This document shows positions 35,858-44,343 of a stretch of 64,000 bases of DNA, piece after piece. Within the stretch, counting starts at the first letter, position 1; the number at the start of each line of letters is the position of its first letter. The notes under the pieces are model-generated. The model was given only the letters and a program-made list of their open reading frames with translations, ran no database searches and was not told where the DNA came from. Where the stretch lies: positions 310,001-374,000 of the forward strand of contig NZ_JBEHWS010000001.1 in the NCBI RefSeq assembly GCF_040239565.1, read 5' to 3'. The stretch is from Fulvimarina sp040239565 (GTDB lineage Bacteria; Pseudomonadota; Alphaproteobacteria; Rhizobiales; Rhizobiaceae). Both the position numbers and the translations under genes were made by a program.

Positions 35858-37777
35858 GTGTCCCAAACCTTGAAGACGCCGCTCCTCGACCAGATCGATA
35901 CGCCCGCTGATCTGCGACGGTTCAAGGAAAAGGACCTGAGCCAGATCGCCGACGAGCTTCGTGCCGATCTGATCGACGCCGTCTCCCAGACCGGCGGACA
36001 TCTGGGCGCAGGCCTCGGCGTTGTCGAACTGACCGTCGCCCTCCATTACGTTTTCAACACGCCGGACGACCGGTTGATCTGGGACGTCAGCCACCAGGCC
36101 TATCCGCACAAGATCCTCACCAAACGCCGCGAGCGCATGCGCACCGTGCGCCAGGAGGGCGGGCTTTCCGGTTTCGCAAAGCGCACCGAGAGCGAGTACG
36201 ACCCCTTTGGCGCGGGGCATTCGTCGACCTCGATCTCGGCTGGCCTGGGCATGGCCGTCGCGCGTGATCTGGCGGGCGGAAAGAACAACGTCATTTCGGT
36301 GATCGGCGACGGCGCGATGAGCGCGGGCATGGCCTATGAGGCGATGAACAATGCCGGCGCACTCGACGCGCGCCTCATCGTCATCCTCAACGACAACGAC
36401 ATGTCGATTGCCCCGCCGACGGGTGCGATGAGCCATTATCTGGCCCGGCTCGTTTCGGGCAAGACCTACCGGACGCTTCGAAACCGGGCGCGCGACTTCA
36501 CCCAGAAGCTTCCGGATTTCTTCCGCGAAGGCGCCCGCAAGACCGAGGAATATACGCGCGGCTTCTTCACCGGCGGCACGCTCTTCGAGGAGCTGGGCTT
36601 TTATTACATCGGCCCGATCGACGGTCACGACCTCGACGCGCTGGTGCCGGTGCTGAAGAATGTGCGGGACGCAGAGACAGGGCCGATCCTCGTCCATGTC
36701 GTCACTAAGAAGGGCAAGGGCTACGAGCCGGCCGAGAACTCCGCCGACAAATATCACGGCGTTTCGAAGTTCGACGTCATCACTGGCGCGCAGTCCAAAT
36801 CGAAGGGCAATGCGCCGAGCTATACGAACGTCTTCGCGTCGAGCCTCATCGAAGAGGCGCGGCACGACGACAAGATCGTTGCGGTCAATGCGGCGATGCC
36901 GGCGGGAACCGGCCTCGACAAGTTCGCAGATGCCTATCCGACCCGTACTTTCGATGTCGGCATTGCCGAACAGCACGCGGTCACCTTCTGCGCGGGGCTT
37001 GCGACCGAGGGCTACAAGCCGTTCGCGGCGATCTACTCCACCTTCCTGCAACGCGCCTATGACCAGGTCGTGCACGATGTGGCGATCCAGCATCTGCCGG
37101 TCCGCTTCGCGATCGATCGCGCCGGCTTCGTGGGTGCCGACGGGGCGACCCATGCGGGCTCGTTCGACACGGCCTATCTCTGCCCGCTGCCCGGTTTCGT
37201 GGTCATGGCCGCGAGCGACGAGGCTGAATTGCGCCACATGGTGCGCACGGCTGCGGCCTATGACGAGGGGCCGATCTCGTTCCGCTATCCGCGTGGCAAT
37301 GGCACCGGCGTCGATATGCCGGAGCGTGGCGAGGTTCTCGAAATCGGCAAGGGCCGGCTGATCAAGGAAGGTTCGAAGGTCGCGATCCTCGCCTTCGGTA
37401 CGCGGCTTGCGGACTCTCTCGCTGCCGCCGAAGAGCTAGACGGTTACGGGCTGCCGACGACTGTCGCCGATGCGCGCTTCGCCAAACCCCTCGATACGGA
37501 CTTGATCGAGCGTCTCGCCAAGAACCATGAGGTTCTGATCACGGTGGAGGAAGGCTCGAGTGGTGGCTTCGCCTCCCAGGTGCTTCAGCATCTCGCCAGC
37601 GTCGGGCTTCTCGACATGGGCCTCAAAATCCGTCCGATCGTCATGCCGGACAGTTTCGTCGACCACGGGAACCCGACGAAGATGAACGCCGACGCCGGCC
37701 TCGACAAGGCGGGCATCGTCTCGACCGTGTTCCGTGCGCTTGGGCGCGAGGAGAAAGAGGCCGCGAAGCGGGCGTGA
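35858..37777 (+). CDS. dxs: 1-deoxy-D-xylulose-5-phosphate synthase
   Basis: This about 639-aa thiamine-diphosphate enzyme joins pyruvate and glyceraldehyde 3-phosphate at the start of the MEP isoprenoid pathway, and also feeds thiamine and pyridoxal synthesis. It shows GHLGAGLGVVELTVALHYVF, the ThDP motif GDGAMSAGMAYEAMNN, FDVGIAEQHAVTFCAGLA and RFAIDRAGFVGADGATHAG. GTG 35858 (SQTLKTPLLDQIDTPADL) fits the family start and has an AAGAGG site; an earlier ATG at 35792 lacks one. Confidence 0.96.
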   Translation: MSQTLKTPLLDQIDTPADLRRFKEKDLSQIADELRADLIDAVSQTGGHLGAGLGVVELTVALHYVFNTPDDRLIWDVSHQAYPHKILTKRRERMRTVRQEGGLSGFAKRTESEYDPFGAGHSSTSISAGLGMAVARDLAGGKNNVISVIGDGAMSAGMAYEAMNNAGALDARLIVILNDNDMSIAPPTGAMSHYLARLVSGKTYRTLRNRARDFTQKLPDFFREGARKTEEYTRGFFTGGTLFEELGFYYIGPIDGHDLDALVPVLKNVRDAETGPILVHVVTKKGKGYEPAENSADKYHGVSKFDVITGAQSKSKGNAPSYTNVFASSLIEEARHDDKIVAVNAAMPAGTGLDKFADAYPTRTFDVGIAEQHAVTFCAGLATEGYKPFAAIYSTFLQRAYDQVVHDVAIQHLPVRFAIDRAGFVGADGATHAGSFDTAYLCPLPGFVVMAASDEAELRHMVRTAAAYDEGPISFRYPRGNGTGVDMPERGEVLEIGKGRLIKEGSKVAILAFGTRLADSLAAAEELDGYGLPTTVADARFAKPLDTDLIERLAKNHEVLITVEEGSSGGFASQVLQHLASVGLLDMGLKIRPIVMPDSFVDHGNPTKMNADAGLDKAGIVSTVFRALGREEKEAAKRA

Positions 37778-37837
37778 TGGCCGAAGCGCGCCACGACCGC
37801 AGCCAGCTTTCATTGCGAAGCGGGTGATAGGCAGCTT

Positions 37838-38068
37838 ATGGTCGTTGTTTTACGCTCGGGCGGTCTGCGTGTGGTAATCTAGCTGGACGACCATGAACCG
37901 GCGCACGTGCATGTTCATGGAGACGGAGAAGCGAAGATCGATATCTCGGGCGACGATCCAAGGTGAATCTCGAACCGTATGACGCGTGGCGAACAGCGGA
38001 AGGCGGCAGCGCTCATCAAGTCCTATCATGCCGAGCTTCTTGACCGCTGGAGGCAAATCCATGGATGA
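37838..38068 (+). pseudogene. DUF4160 gene interrupted by two in-frame stop codons
   Basis: Reading from ATG 37838 gives MVVVLRSGGLRVVI, then TAG (37880-37882), then LDDHEPAHVHVHGDGEAKID…DDPR, then TGA (37964-37966), then ISNRMTRGEQRKAA…RWRQIHG and the stop at 38066. With the two stops read through, the 76 codons match the full layout of a DUF4160 protein, including the EPAHVHV motif and the LLxRWRxIHG end. The last bases overlap the start of the intact DUF2442 gene by 8 bp, as in intact pairs. Point mutation of a Tyr codon and probably a Leu codon would explain both stops. Confidence 0.75.
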
Positions 38069-38423
38069 TTTTGAATTCAGCGAAGCAGATATCGAGGCAG
38101 CGGAGCGTGCCGCGAAAGTCAGCGATCGCTTTCGTCCGCTGCCCCGCTCCGTCAGGTATGATGCCGCCAGCGGACGGGTTGTCGTCGATTTCATGAACGG
38201 CTCCGTTTTCACGGTTCCTGCCCGCTCCCTGCAAGGCCTCCAAAATGCGTCGGACGAAGCCTTGGCGGAGGTGGAGCTTCTCGGCGAAACCGGCCTGCGC
38301 TGGGTATCACTGGATGCGGATTTCCGAATCGAAGGGCCCATGGCCGGTATTTTCGGCACGGCTCGGTACATGGAAGAGAGAAAGAGCAAAACGCATGATG
38401 CAGCCGCGACGGATGCTGCCTGA
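38061..38423 (+). CDS. DUF2442 protein, partner of the broken DUF4160 gene
   Basis: This 120-aa protein reads MDDFEFSEADIEAAERAAKVSD, VRYDAASGRVVVDFMNGSVFTVPARSLQGL and LRWVSLDADFRIEGPMAGIFGTARYMEE, a clear DUF2442 layout. DUF4160 and DUF2442 genes are often adjacent and have been proposed as toxin-antitoxin-like pairs. The start overlaps the end of the damaged DUF4160 gene (37838-38068). Which member would be harmful is not established here; the surviving protein may be a leftover antidote. Confidence 0.85.
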   Translation: MDDFEFSEADIEAAERAAKVSDRFRPLPRSVRYDAASGRVVVDFMNGSVFTVPARSLQGLQNASDEALAEVELLGETGLRWVSLDADFRIEGPMAGIFGTARYMEERKSKTHDAAATDAA

Positions 38424-38493
38424 ACTGCTTTGATAAAACCCGATCAGGCTTGCGAGCTTGCACCTTGCCCGTCGCCGGATCACATTCGCGGCA

Positions 38494-39294
38494 ATGACCA
38501 CATTCGATTCGCCCTTCGCCGACCTGCCGGACACTGGGTCCGGCTCGACTATTCGCCTCGATCAGGCGCTGGTGGCGCGAGGGCTGATGCCGACGCGCTC
38601 CCGAGCGCTCGATGCGATCAAGCGTGGTGGGGTGACGGTGGACGGGCGCCCGGCGCGGAAGGCGTCGCTCATGGTTGCAGCCGATGCCGAGATCGCCGTG
38701 GACGATCCGGCGGCCGGTTACGTCTCGCGTGCCGCGCTGAAGCTGATTGCGGGGCTCGATGCCTTTGCTATCGATCCGGCTGGGCTCGATTGCCTCGATA
38801 TCGGGGCATCGACCGGCGGTTTCAGCCAGGTGCTTCTGCAACGTGGCGCCGCGCACGTAATCGCGATCGATGTCGGCCATGATCAGATGCATGCGAGCCT
38901 GCGCGAAGAGCGAAGCCTGACGGTGATCGAGGGCCTGAATGCCCGCGATCTGACGGAGGACGATCTGGATGGACATGTGCCCAATCTTCTCGTTGCGGAT
39001 GTCAGCTTCATCTCGCTGACTTTGGCGCTGCCGCCCGCTTTGGAATTGGCGGAGGATGGCGCGCGAGGTCTGTTTCTCGTGAAGCCGCAATTCGAGGCGG
39101 GCCGGGAGGCGATCGGCAAGGGTGGCCTGTTGAAGGAACCGGAGACGGCTGGCGCGGTGGCCCAGGGCGTCGCCGATTGGCTCGGAATGCAAGAAGGATG
39201 GACGGTCGACGGGTTGATCGCCTCGCCGATCGCCGGAGGCGACGGCAACCGCGAATTCCTGCTCGCGGCGACTAAACGTGGTGACAAGGCATGA
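38494..39294 (+). CDS. tlyA: TlyA-family rRNA/hemolysin-like methyltransferase
   Basis: This 266-aa protein has an N-terminal S4 RNA-binding domain (IRLDQALVARGLMPTRSRALDAIKRGGVTVDG, about 20-51) and an FtsJ-like methyltransferase domain with YVSRAALKLIAGL, LDIGASTGGFSQVLLQRGA and LLVADVSFISLTLALP. Characterised TlyA methylates 16S/23S rRNA ribose; hemolysin is an older name. The start is at ATG 38494, and its stop overlaps the start of the next gene (ATGA). Confidence 0.92.
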   Translation: MTTFDSPFADLPDTGSGSTIRLDQALVARGLMPTRSRALDAIKRGGVTVDGRPARKASLMVAADAEIAVDDPAAGYVSRAALKLIAGLDAFAIDPAGLDCLDIGASTGGFSQVLLQRGAAHVIAIDVGHDQMHASLREERSLTVIEGLNARDLTEDDLDGHVPNLLVADVSFISLTLALPPALELAEDGARGLFLVKPQFEAGREAIGKGGLLKEPETAGAVAQGVADWLGMQEGWTVDGLIASPIAGGDGNREFLLAATKRGDKA

Positions 39295-40529
39295 GCCGCG
39301 AAGTCACCATTGAGCGGCTTGGGGCCCAAGGGGACGGCATTGCCGAAACCGGCAATGGCCAGCTATTCGTGCCTTTTACGCTGCCGGGAGAGGTGGTGCG
39401 CGCCGATCTCTTCGAGGGGGAGAAGCGCGGAACGCCGCTGGAAATCCTGAAGGCATCTGATGAACGCGCCGAGCCGCCCTGTCCGCATTTCGGAACCTGC
39501 GGCGGCTGCGAGTTGCAGCATGCTTCGCCGGCCTTTTATGCCGAGTACAAGCGTGGAATCGTTGTCGAAGCGCTTTCTCGCCACGGGATCGAGGCCGATG
39601 TCGCCCCGCTGGTGACCTGCGCGCCCGGCACGCGGCGACGGGTGACGCTGACGGCTGTGCGTGCCGGTTCGAAAATGCTGCTCGGCTTTCACGAAGCCCA
39701 TTCGGACCGCGTCGTGTCGATCGGCCCCTGTCCCGTTGCGATGCCCGGGATTGTCGAGGCTTTGCCCGCGCTCGAAAAGCTGGCGACCATCCTGATCGAC
39801 CGGAAGGCGCCGCTGAAGCTCACGGCGACGCAGACCGACACAGGGCTCGATATCGCCGCGAACGACGCTGCAAAGCTATCTGAGGAGCGTCACCGGCAGG
39901 CGGTGTCCCATGCGCTAGCCTCGAAATTCGCGCGGCTGACGTCGAACGGCGAGGTTTTGGTCAAAGCACGACCGCCGCAGGTTTTCTTCGGCGGCATCGC
40001 TGTCGAGCCGCCGCCGGGTGGTTTTCTGCAGGCCGTGGCCGCCGCCGAGGACGCGATGGCTGAGCTGGTGCTCGGTCATCTCGCAAAGGCCAAGCGCGTC
40101 GCCGATCTCTTCGCTGGATCGGGAGCCTTTACGCTGCGGCTTGCGAAAGGCGCGAAGGTGCATGCGGTGGAAGGCGAAGCCGGCGCGCTGGCTGCTCTCG
40201 ATTCAGCCGCGCGGCAGGCATCCGGCCTGAAGCCGATCACGCAGGACAGGCGCGATCTCTTTCGCCGTCCGATGACGGTGAAAGACCTTAAGCCTTACGA
40301 CGGTGTCGTCTTCGATCCCCCGCGAGCGGGCGCCGAAGGCATCGCCAATGCACTTGCCGGGTCGGCTGTGAAGCGCGTCGCCGCCGTTTCCTGCAATCCG
40401 CAGACGCTCGGCCGCGATCTGCGCATTCTCATCGATGGCGGCTATAAGCTCAAATCGGTAACGCCGATCGATCAGTTCCTCTGGTCGCACCACGTGGAAG
40501 CAGTCGCACTTTTGGAGCGTGGTCGGTGA
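39291..40529 (+). CDS. RlmD-like 23S rRNA (uracil-5) methyltransferase
   Basis: This 412-aa protein of the TrmA/RlmD class has an N-terminal TRAM-like region (about 1-55), a 4Fe-4S cluster motif CPHFGTCGGCELQH (about 64-77), and a SAM domain with VADLFAGSGAFTLRLA and VVFDPPRAGAEGI. The catalytic cysteine is in AAVSCNPQTLGRDL (near 366). The exact uridine target cannot be told from sequence. It overlaps tlyA and dedA at its ends, so the three genes form one transcript. Confidence 0.9.
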   Translation: MSREVTIERLGAQGDGIAETGNGQLFVPFTLPGEVVRADLFEGEKRGTPLEILKASDERAEPPCPHFGTCGGCELQHASPAFYAEYKRGIVVEALSRHGIEADVAPLVTCAPGTRRRVTLTAVRAGSKMLLGFHEAHSDRVVSIGPCPVAMPGIVEALPALEKLATILIDRKAPLKLTATQTDTGLDIAANDAAKLSEERHRQAVSHALASKFARLTSNGEVLVKARPPQVFFGGIAVEPPPGGFLQAVAAAEDAMAELVLGHLAKAKRVADLFAGSGAFTLRLAKGAKVHAVEGEAGALAALDSAARQASGLKPITQDRRDLFRRPMTVKDLKPYDGVVFDPPRAGAEGIANALAGSAVKRVAAVSCNPQTLGRDLRILIDGGYKLKSVTPIDQFLWSHHVEAVALLERGR

Positions 40530-41167
40530 CTGATTTCCTGACCCAGTACGGCTACGGCTTCATCGTCGTGGTCGTTTTGCTGGAGTCGGTCGCAATGCCC
40601 TTGCCGGGGGAAAGCCTCGTCGTCGCGGCTGGAATGCTGGCGAGCAGCGGCAAGATGAACATCTTCCTCGTACTCGGCGCCTCTTTTCTTGGCTCGATCC
40701 TCGGCGACAATATCGGCTATTTCGTCGGGCGGCGCTACGGACGTGCGGCAATCGTGAAATGGGGAGATCGGGTCGGCTTCGACGAGGACAAGCTGACCAT
40801 GGTCGAGGAGAAGTTCCAGTCCTACGGCTTCGTTATCGTTCTCATCGCGCGCTTCGTCTTCATCTTGCGCCAGCTCAACGGCTTCGTTGCCGGCATGATG
40901 CACATGCGCTGGCTGCAATTCCTGCTTTATAATTCGATTTCCGCAGCGCTCTGGACGGCAGCCTATGGCTTGACGGCCTACTACTTCGGCAAGGCGCTGA
41001 CGCATTTCCTGGAGGAACAGTCGACCTGGGCGATCATCGCGATTTCAGGCTTGATCTGCGCCATCGGCATGTTCGGCACCTACAAGGTGCTGTTCGACGC
41101 CAAGAAGGAAAAGAACGCGAAAGGAACGCAGAAGAACGGGCGGGAAGAACGCGAAGAGACCGTCTGA
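40526..41167 (+). CDS. DedA-family membrane protein
   Basis: This 213-aa membrane protein has LLESVAMPLPGESLVVAAGMLASSG near its start and GSILGDNIGYFVGRRYGRAAI, then ARFVFILRQLNGFVAGMMHMRWLQFLLYNSISAALWTAAY, the DedA/SNARE-associated motifs. DedA proteins are now linked to lipid-carrier (undecaprenyl phosphate) recycling and to membrane homeostasis. The GTG start overlaps the previous stop (GTGA). Confidence 0.93.
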   Translation: MTDFLTQYGYGFIVVVVLLESVAMPLPGESLVVAAGMLASSGKMNIFLVLGASFLGSILGDNIGYFVGRRYGRAAIVKWGDRVGFDEDKLTMVEEKFQSYGFVIVLIARFVFILRQLNGFVAGMMHMRWLQFLLYNSISAALWTAAYGLTAYYFGKALTHFLEEQSTWAIIAISGLICAIGMFGTYKVLFDAKKEKNAKGTQKNGREEREETV

Positions 41168-41179
41168 AACGGCCCGCGT

Positions 41180-41869
41180 TCAGCGTTTGTCGCCCGGAAG
41201 GTCCGGTCGCCGCTCGCGGGTGATGCGTTCGGCCTCGGCGCGGCGCCATTTCTCGACGGCGCCGTGATCGCCGGAGGTGAGAACCGGCGGGATCGTGCGG
41301 CCCTCCCATTCGGAGGGACGCGTGTAGTGCGGATGCTCCAGCAGCCCGCCCTCGAAGCTTTCATGTGTGCCGGACTGCTGGTTACCCATGACACCGGGAA
41401 GCAGGCGCACGACCGCATCGAGCAGGGTGAGGGCGGCCATCTCGCCGCCCGAAAGCACATAATCGCCGATCGAGACTTCCAACAGATTGCGCGCTTCGAT
41501 GACCCGTTCATCGACCCCCTCGAAGCGGCCGCAGAGGATGAGAGCGCCGTCTCCGGCCGCGAGATCGCGGACGAAGTCCTGCGACAGGGGGCGGCCGCGG
41601 GGGCTCATCATCAGCCGGGGACGCATGTCGCCTTCAGGGCTTGCCGCGTCGATCGCATCGGCGACGACATCCGCGCGCATCACCATGCCGGCACCGCCTC
41701 CGGCAGGCGTATCGTCCACCGCTCGGTGCTTGCCGCGCCCGAACTCGCGGATTTGCCGGGCTTCCAGTGACCAGTCGCCACGCTCCAGCGCCTTGCCGGC
41801 CAGCGACAGACCGAGAGGACCGGGAAACATTTCCGGGTAGAGCGTCAGGATCGTTGCGCGAAAGGTCAT
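41180..41869 (-). CDS. trmD: tRNA (guanine-37-N1) methyltransferase
   Basis: This 229-aa knotted SPOUT methyltransferase methylates G37 of tRNAs that read CNN codons and prevents frameshifting. It shows LTLYPEMFPGPLG, DDTPAGGGAGMVMRADVV, ILCGRFEGVDERVIEA, the knot EVSIGDYVLSGGEMAALTLLDAVVRLLPGV and HYTRPSEWEG. ATG 41869 gives the usual length; a longer frame to 42118 is rejected. The usual rimM and rplS neighbours are absent. It converges on dedA with a 12-bp gap. Confidence 0.97.
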   Translation of the reverse strand: MTFRATILTLYPEMFPGPLGLSLAGKALERGDWSLEARQIREFGRGKHRAVDDTPAGGGAGMVMRADVVADAIDAASPEGDMRPRLMMSPRGRPLSQDFVRDLAAGDGALILCGRFEGVDERVIEARNLLEVSIGDYVLSGGEMAALTLLDAVVRLLPGVMGNQQSGTHESFEGGLLEHPHYTRPSEWEGRTIPPVLTSGDHGAVEKWRRAEAERITRERRPDLPGDKR

Positions 41870-42135
41870 GGAATGCCGCTTAGTCGACCGCATGGGTTCT
41901 GAAAACAGGAAAATGAAGCGGCTTAGACGTTGCGACCGGCAAGCGTGACGTCTGCTTCCGCCGAGACCCATGACCAAAGCGAGCAGGCGATTGCCGCGTG
42001 GTCGCATTGCACCACCATGGATTTCCGTGCAGTTTCCGATATCTACCGGCGCGCAAACGATAACAGGCTTTTGCCGACTATCCGAAAAATCGGGCGTGGC
42101 GTTCAAATTGCCTTGCATGTGCTCAGGGAGGAAAC

Positions 42136-43725
42136 ATGGGCGCGCTCAATATACTGGTCTTTCTGGGATTCACCGCGCTCGTCGGTATCCTGTCCTACAT
42201 CTGGACGCGAGGAACCGACGAAGAGCATTCGGACGGTTACTTTCTCGGCGGACGCTCGCTGACAGCGCCGGTCATCTGCGGCTCTCTGCTTCTGACCAAT
42301 CTTTCCACCGAACAGATCGTCGGACTCAACGGCCAGGCCTTCTCCGACGGCATCCTCGTGATGGCCTGGGAGACACTTGCCGCGATCGCGATGGTGGTGA
42401 CGGCGCTCGTCCTTCTGCCACGCTATCTCTATGGCGGCGTCGCGACGATCCCGTCATTCCTCGAAGAGCGCTACGACAACCAGACGAAGACCATCGTCTC
42501 GGCCCTGTTCCTGTCGGGTTATGCGATCGTCCTGTTACCGATCGTGCTTTATTCCGGCGCGCTCGCGCTCTCGACCATGTTCGACGTGCCGCAGCTTCTG
42601 GGCGTCGGCGATACGGCCGCGCTCTGGATCACGGTCTGGGCGATCGGCATCGTCGGCTCGATCTACGCGATTTTCGGCGGGCTGAAGGCCGTTGCGGTGT
42701 CCGATACGATCAACGCCGTCGGTCTCTTCACGGGCGGTCTTCTGGTTCCTGTCTTCGGCCTTCTCGTCGTCGGCGAGGGCTCGATCAGTCAGGGGCTCTC
42801 GACGCTCTGGAACGAGCATCCCGAGAAGTTCGACGCGATCGGCGGGCCTGACTCGTCGATACCCTTCGCGACGATCTTCACCGGCATGATGCTGGTTCAG
42901 CTGTTCTATTGGGGCACGAACCAGGCGATCATCCAGCGTGCGCTGGGCGCAAAGAACCTGAAGGAAGGCCAGAAGGGGCTTCTCTTCGCCGCCTTCCTTA
43001 AAATTCTCGGGCCGATCATCGTCGTCCTGCCGGGTATCATCGCGTTCCACCTCTTCCCGGATCTCGAAACGCCGGACGAGGCCTATCCGACGCTGGTAAC
43101 CGAGGTTCTGCCCTTCTACCTCGTCGGCTTCTTCGCGGCGGTGCTGTTCGGGGCAATCCTGTCCTCGTTCAACTCTGCGCTGAACTCTTCGGTGACGCTG
43201 TTCGGTATCGACATCTACCGACAGTACATCAAACAGGACGCGACAGACCGGCAGGTCGTGCAGGCCGGCAAGTATTTCGGCATCGTTCTCGCCATCGCCT
43301 CGATGACGATCGCGCCGTTCATCGCCAATGCGCCGCAGGGCCTGTTCGGCTATCTGCAGGAGGTGAACGGCTGCTATTCGATCCCGATCCTGACGATCAT
43401 CCTCGTCGGCATCTTCACGAAGCGCGTGCCGCCGATCGCCGCCAAGGTCGCGCTCGCCTCAGGCGTGATCCTCTACATGATCAGCCAGTTCGGGCTGAAA
43501 TTCGCGGTCGGCGAGGACAGCTATCCTCACTATCTCCACGTGATGGCGATCCTCTTCGTGCTCAACGTCATCATCATGCTGATCATCGGCAAGATGCGGC
43601 CGCGCACGAGCGACTTCGTGGCTCGAGAGAGCGGTGCCGTGGAGATGACGAGCTGGAATCTGGCTTGGCCTCTCGGCATCGTCGTCATCCTTATCGTCGC
43701 CTCGACCTACGTCATCTTCACCTGA
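42136..43725 (+). CDS. Sodium:solute symporter (SSS family)
   Basis: This 529-aa membrane protein has about thirteen hydrophobic segments and the SSS hallmarks: DGYFLGGRSLTAPVICGSLLLTNLSTEQIVGLNGQAF (about 33-69), GGVATIPSFLEERY, SIYAIFGGLKAVAVSDTINAVG and FGAILSSFNSALNSSVTLFGIDIYRQY. The pattern resembles SGLT/vSGLT-type sugar symporters more than amino-acid ones, but the substrate is unproven. The start has a GGGAGG site. A hairpin terminator follows. Confidence 0.92.
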   Translation: MGALNILVFLGFTALVGILSYIWTRGTDEEHSDGYFLGGRSLTAPVICGSLLLTNLSTEQIVGLNGQAFSDGILVMAWETLAAIAMVVTALVLLPRYLYGGVATIPSFLEERYDNQTKTIVSALFLSGYAIVLLPIVLYSGALALSTMFDVPQLLGVGDTAALWITVWAIGIVGSIYAIFGGLKAVAVSDTINAVGLFTGGLLVPVFGLLVVGEGSISQGLSTLWNEHPEKFDAIGGPDSSIPFATIFTGMMLVQLFYWGTNQAIIQRALGAKNLKEGQKGLLFAAFLKILGPIIVVLPGIIAFHLFPDLETPDEAYPTLVTEVLPFYLVGFFAAVLFGAILSSFNSALNSSVTLFGIDIYRQYIKQDATDRQVVQAGKYFGIVLAIASMTIAPFIANAPQGLFGYLQEVNGCYSIPILTIILVGIFTKRVPPIAAKVALASGVILYMISQFGLKFAVGEDSYPHYLHVMAILFVLNVIIMLIIGKMRPRTSDFVARESGAVEMTSWNLAWPLGIVVILIVASTYVIFT

Positions 43726-43743
43726 GCTGGCGGGCCTGAACGA

Positions 43744-43780
43744 AAAAGCCGCGGAAAGCTTCAAGCTCTCCGCGGCTTTT
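43744..43780. terminator. Terminator after the symporter gene, probably two-way
   Basis: AAAAGCCGCGG (43744-43754) and CCGCGGCTTTT (43770-43780) form an 11-bp stem with A/T tails on both sides. It lies between the symporter gene (+) and the converging small gene at 43817 (-). Confidence 0.85.
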
Positions 43781-43816
43781 CATGTGTCTAGACAGGTACG
43801 TGCGAAATGCGTCGGC

Positions 43817-43951
43817 TTACTTGCCGCTGCGGGCGCGCTCTTCGCGAAGAATCTGTCCGATGCGCGGTGCGCGATTGTGGGAATCGCGAACGAGGTCCGA
43901 GAAGAATCCGCGTACGCGGCTGCCGAAAGTGTTGTTCTGACGATTGGTCAT
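43817..43951 (-). CDS. 44-aa small protein, paralogue of the next gene
   Basis: MTNRQNNTFGSRVRGFFSDL… is a basic 44-aa protein with the block RVRGFFSDLVRDSHNR near residues 12-27 and a basic C-terminus (REERARSGK). A CAGGAG ribosome site lies about 7 bases before the ATG. The same block, R-[VI]-RGFF-[SG]-[DE]-LVR-[DE]-S-x-NR, occurs in the gene just upstream, so the two are paralogues from a tandem duplication. No family is recognised; function unknown. Its short length would hide it from most gene finders. Confidence 0.7.
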   Translation of the reverse strand: MTNRQNNTFGSRVRGFFSDLVRDSHNRAPRIGQILREERARSGK

Positions 43952-43996
43952 GGTTGGCTCCTGGTATGTTTCGTGTTTTCGAAAGATCGGGTCGGC

Positions 43997-44122
43997 TTAT
44001 TTGCCGTGGCGCTGCCTGGTCTGCTCAAGGGCATGTTCCAGGCGCTGGGTCCGGTTGCCGGACTCGCGGACGAGTTCGCCGAAAAAGCCGCGGATACGGT
44101 TCGTGACGGTGGGCTTGTTCAT
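43997..44122 (-). CDS. 41-aa small protein, paralogue of the previous gene
   Basis: MNKPTVTNRIRGFFGELVRE… is a 41-aa basic protein whose residues about 8-24 (NRIRGFFGELVRESGNR) match the core of the gene 45 bp downstream. The rest (TQRLEHALEQTRQRHGK) is a likely amphipathic helix. An AAAAGGGG ribosome-like site precedes the ATG. The conservation of protein sequence between the two copies, in matching frames, supports both as real genes. Function unknown. Confidence 0.7.
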   Translation of the reverse strand: MNKPTVTNRIRGFFGELVRESGNRTQRLEHALEQTRQRHGK

Positions 44123-44283
44123 GGCGTGACCCCTTTTCTCTCGATTTCTCATCTTTGTTGACCTTCATATGCGCCTTAGTGGGACTCGGGAGAAGGCGCG
44201 CAATTCGAAAGCTTCTATGCACTGGGTGTGACCCTCGTATTTGCCGCCGTTCACGAATTCTCAGGCTTCTTCTATAGCCACAA

Positions 44284-44314
44284 AAAAAGCCCGCATCCGA
44301 AGGTGGATGCGGGC
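44284..44314 (-). terminator. Terminator after the molybdopterin oxidoreductase gene
   Basis: GCCCGCATCC (44289-44298) pairs with GGATGCGGGC (44305-44314), a 10-bp stem with a short loop. On the minus strand it is followed by a run of T. It lies 30 bases beyond the stop. Confidence 0.9.
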
Positions 44315-44343
44315 GGATCAGGATCGGCTATGAAGCGTTTGGC

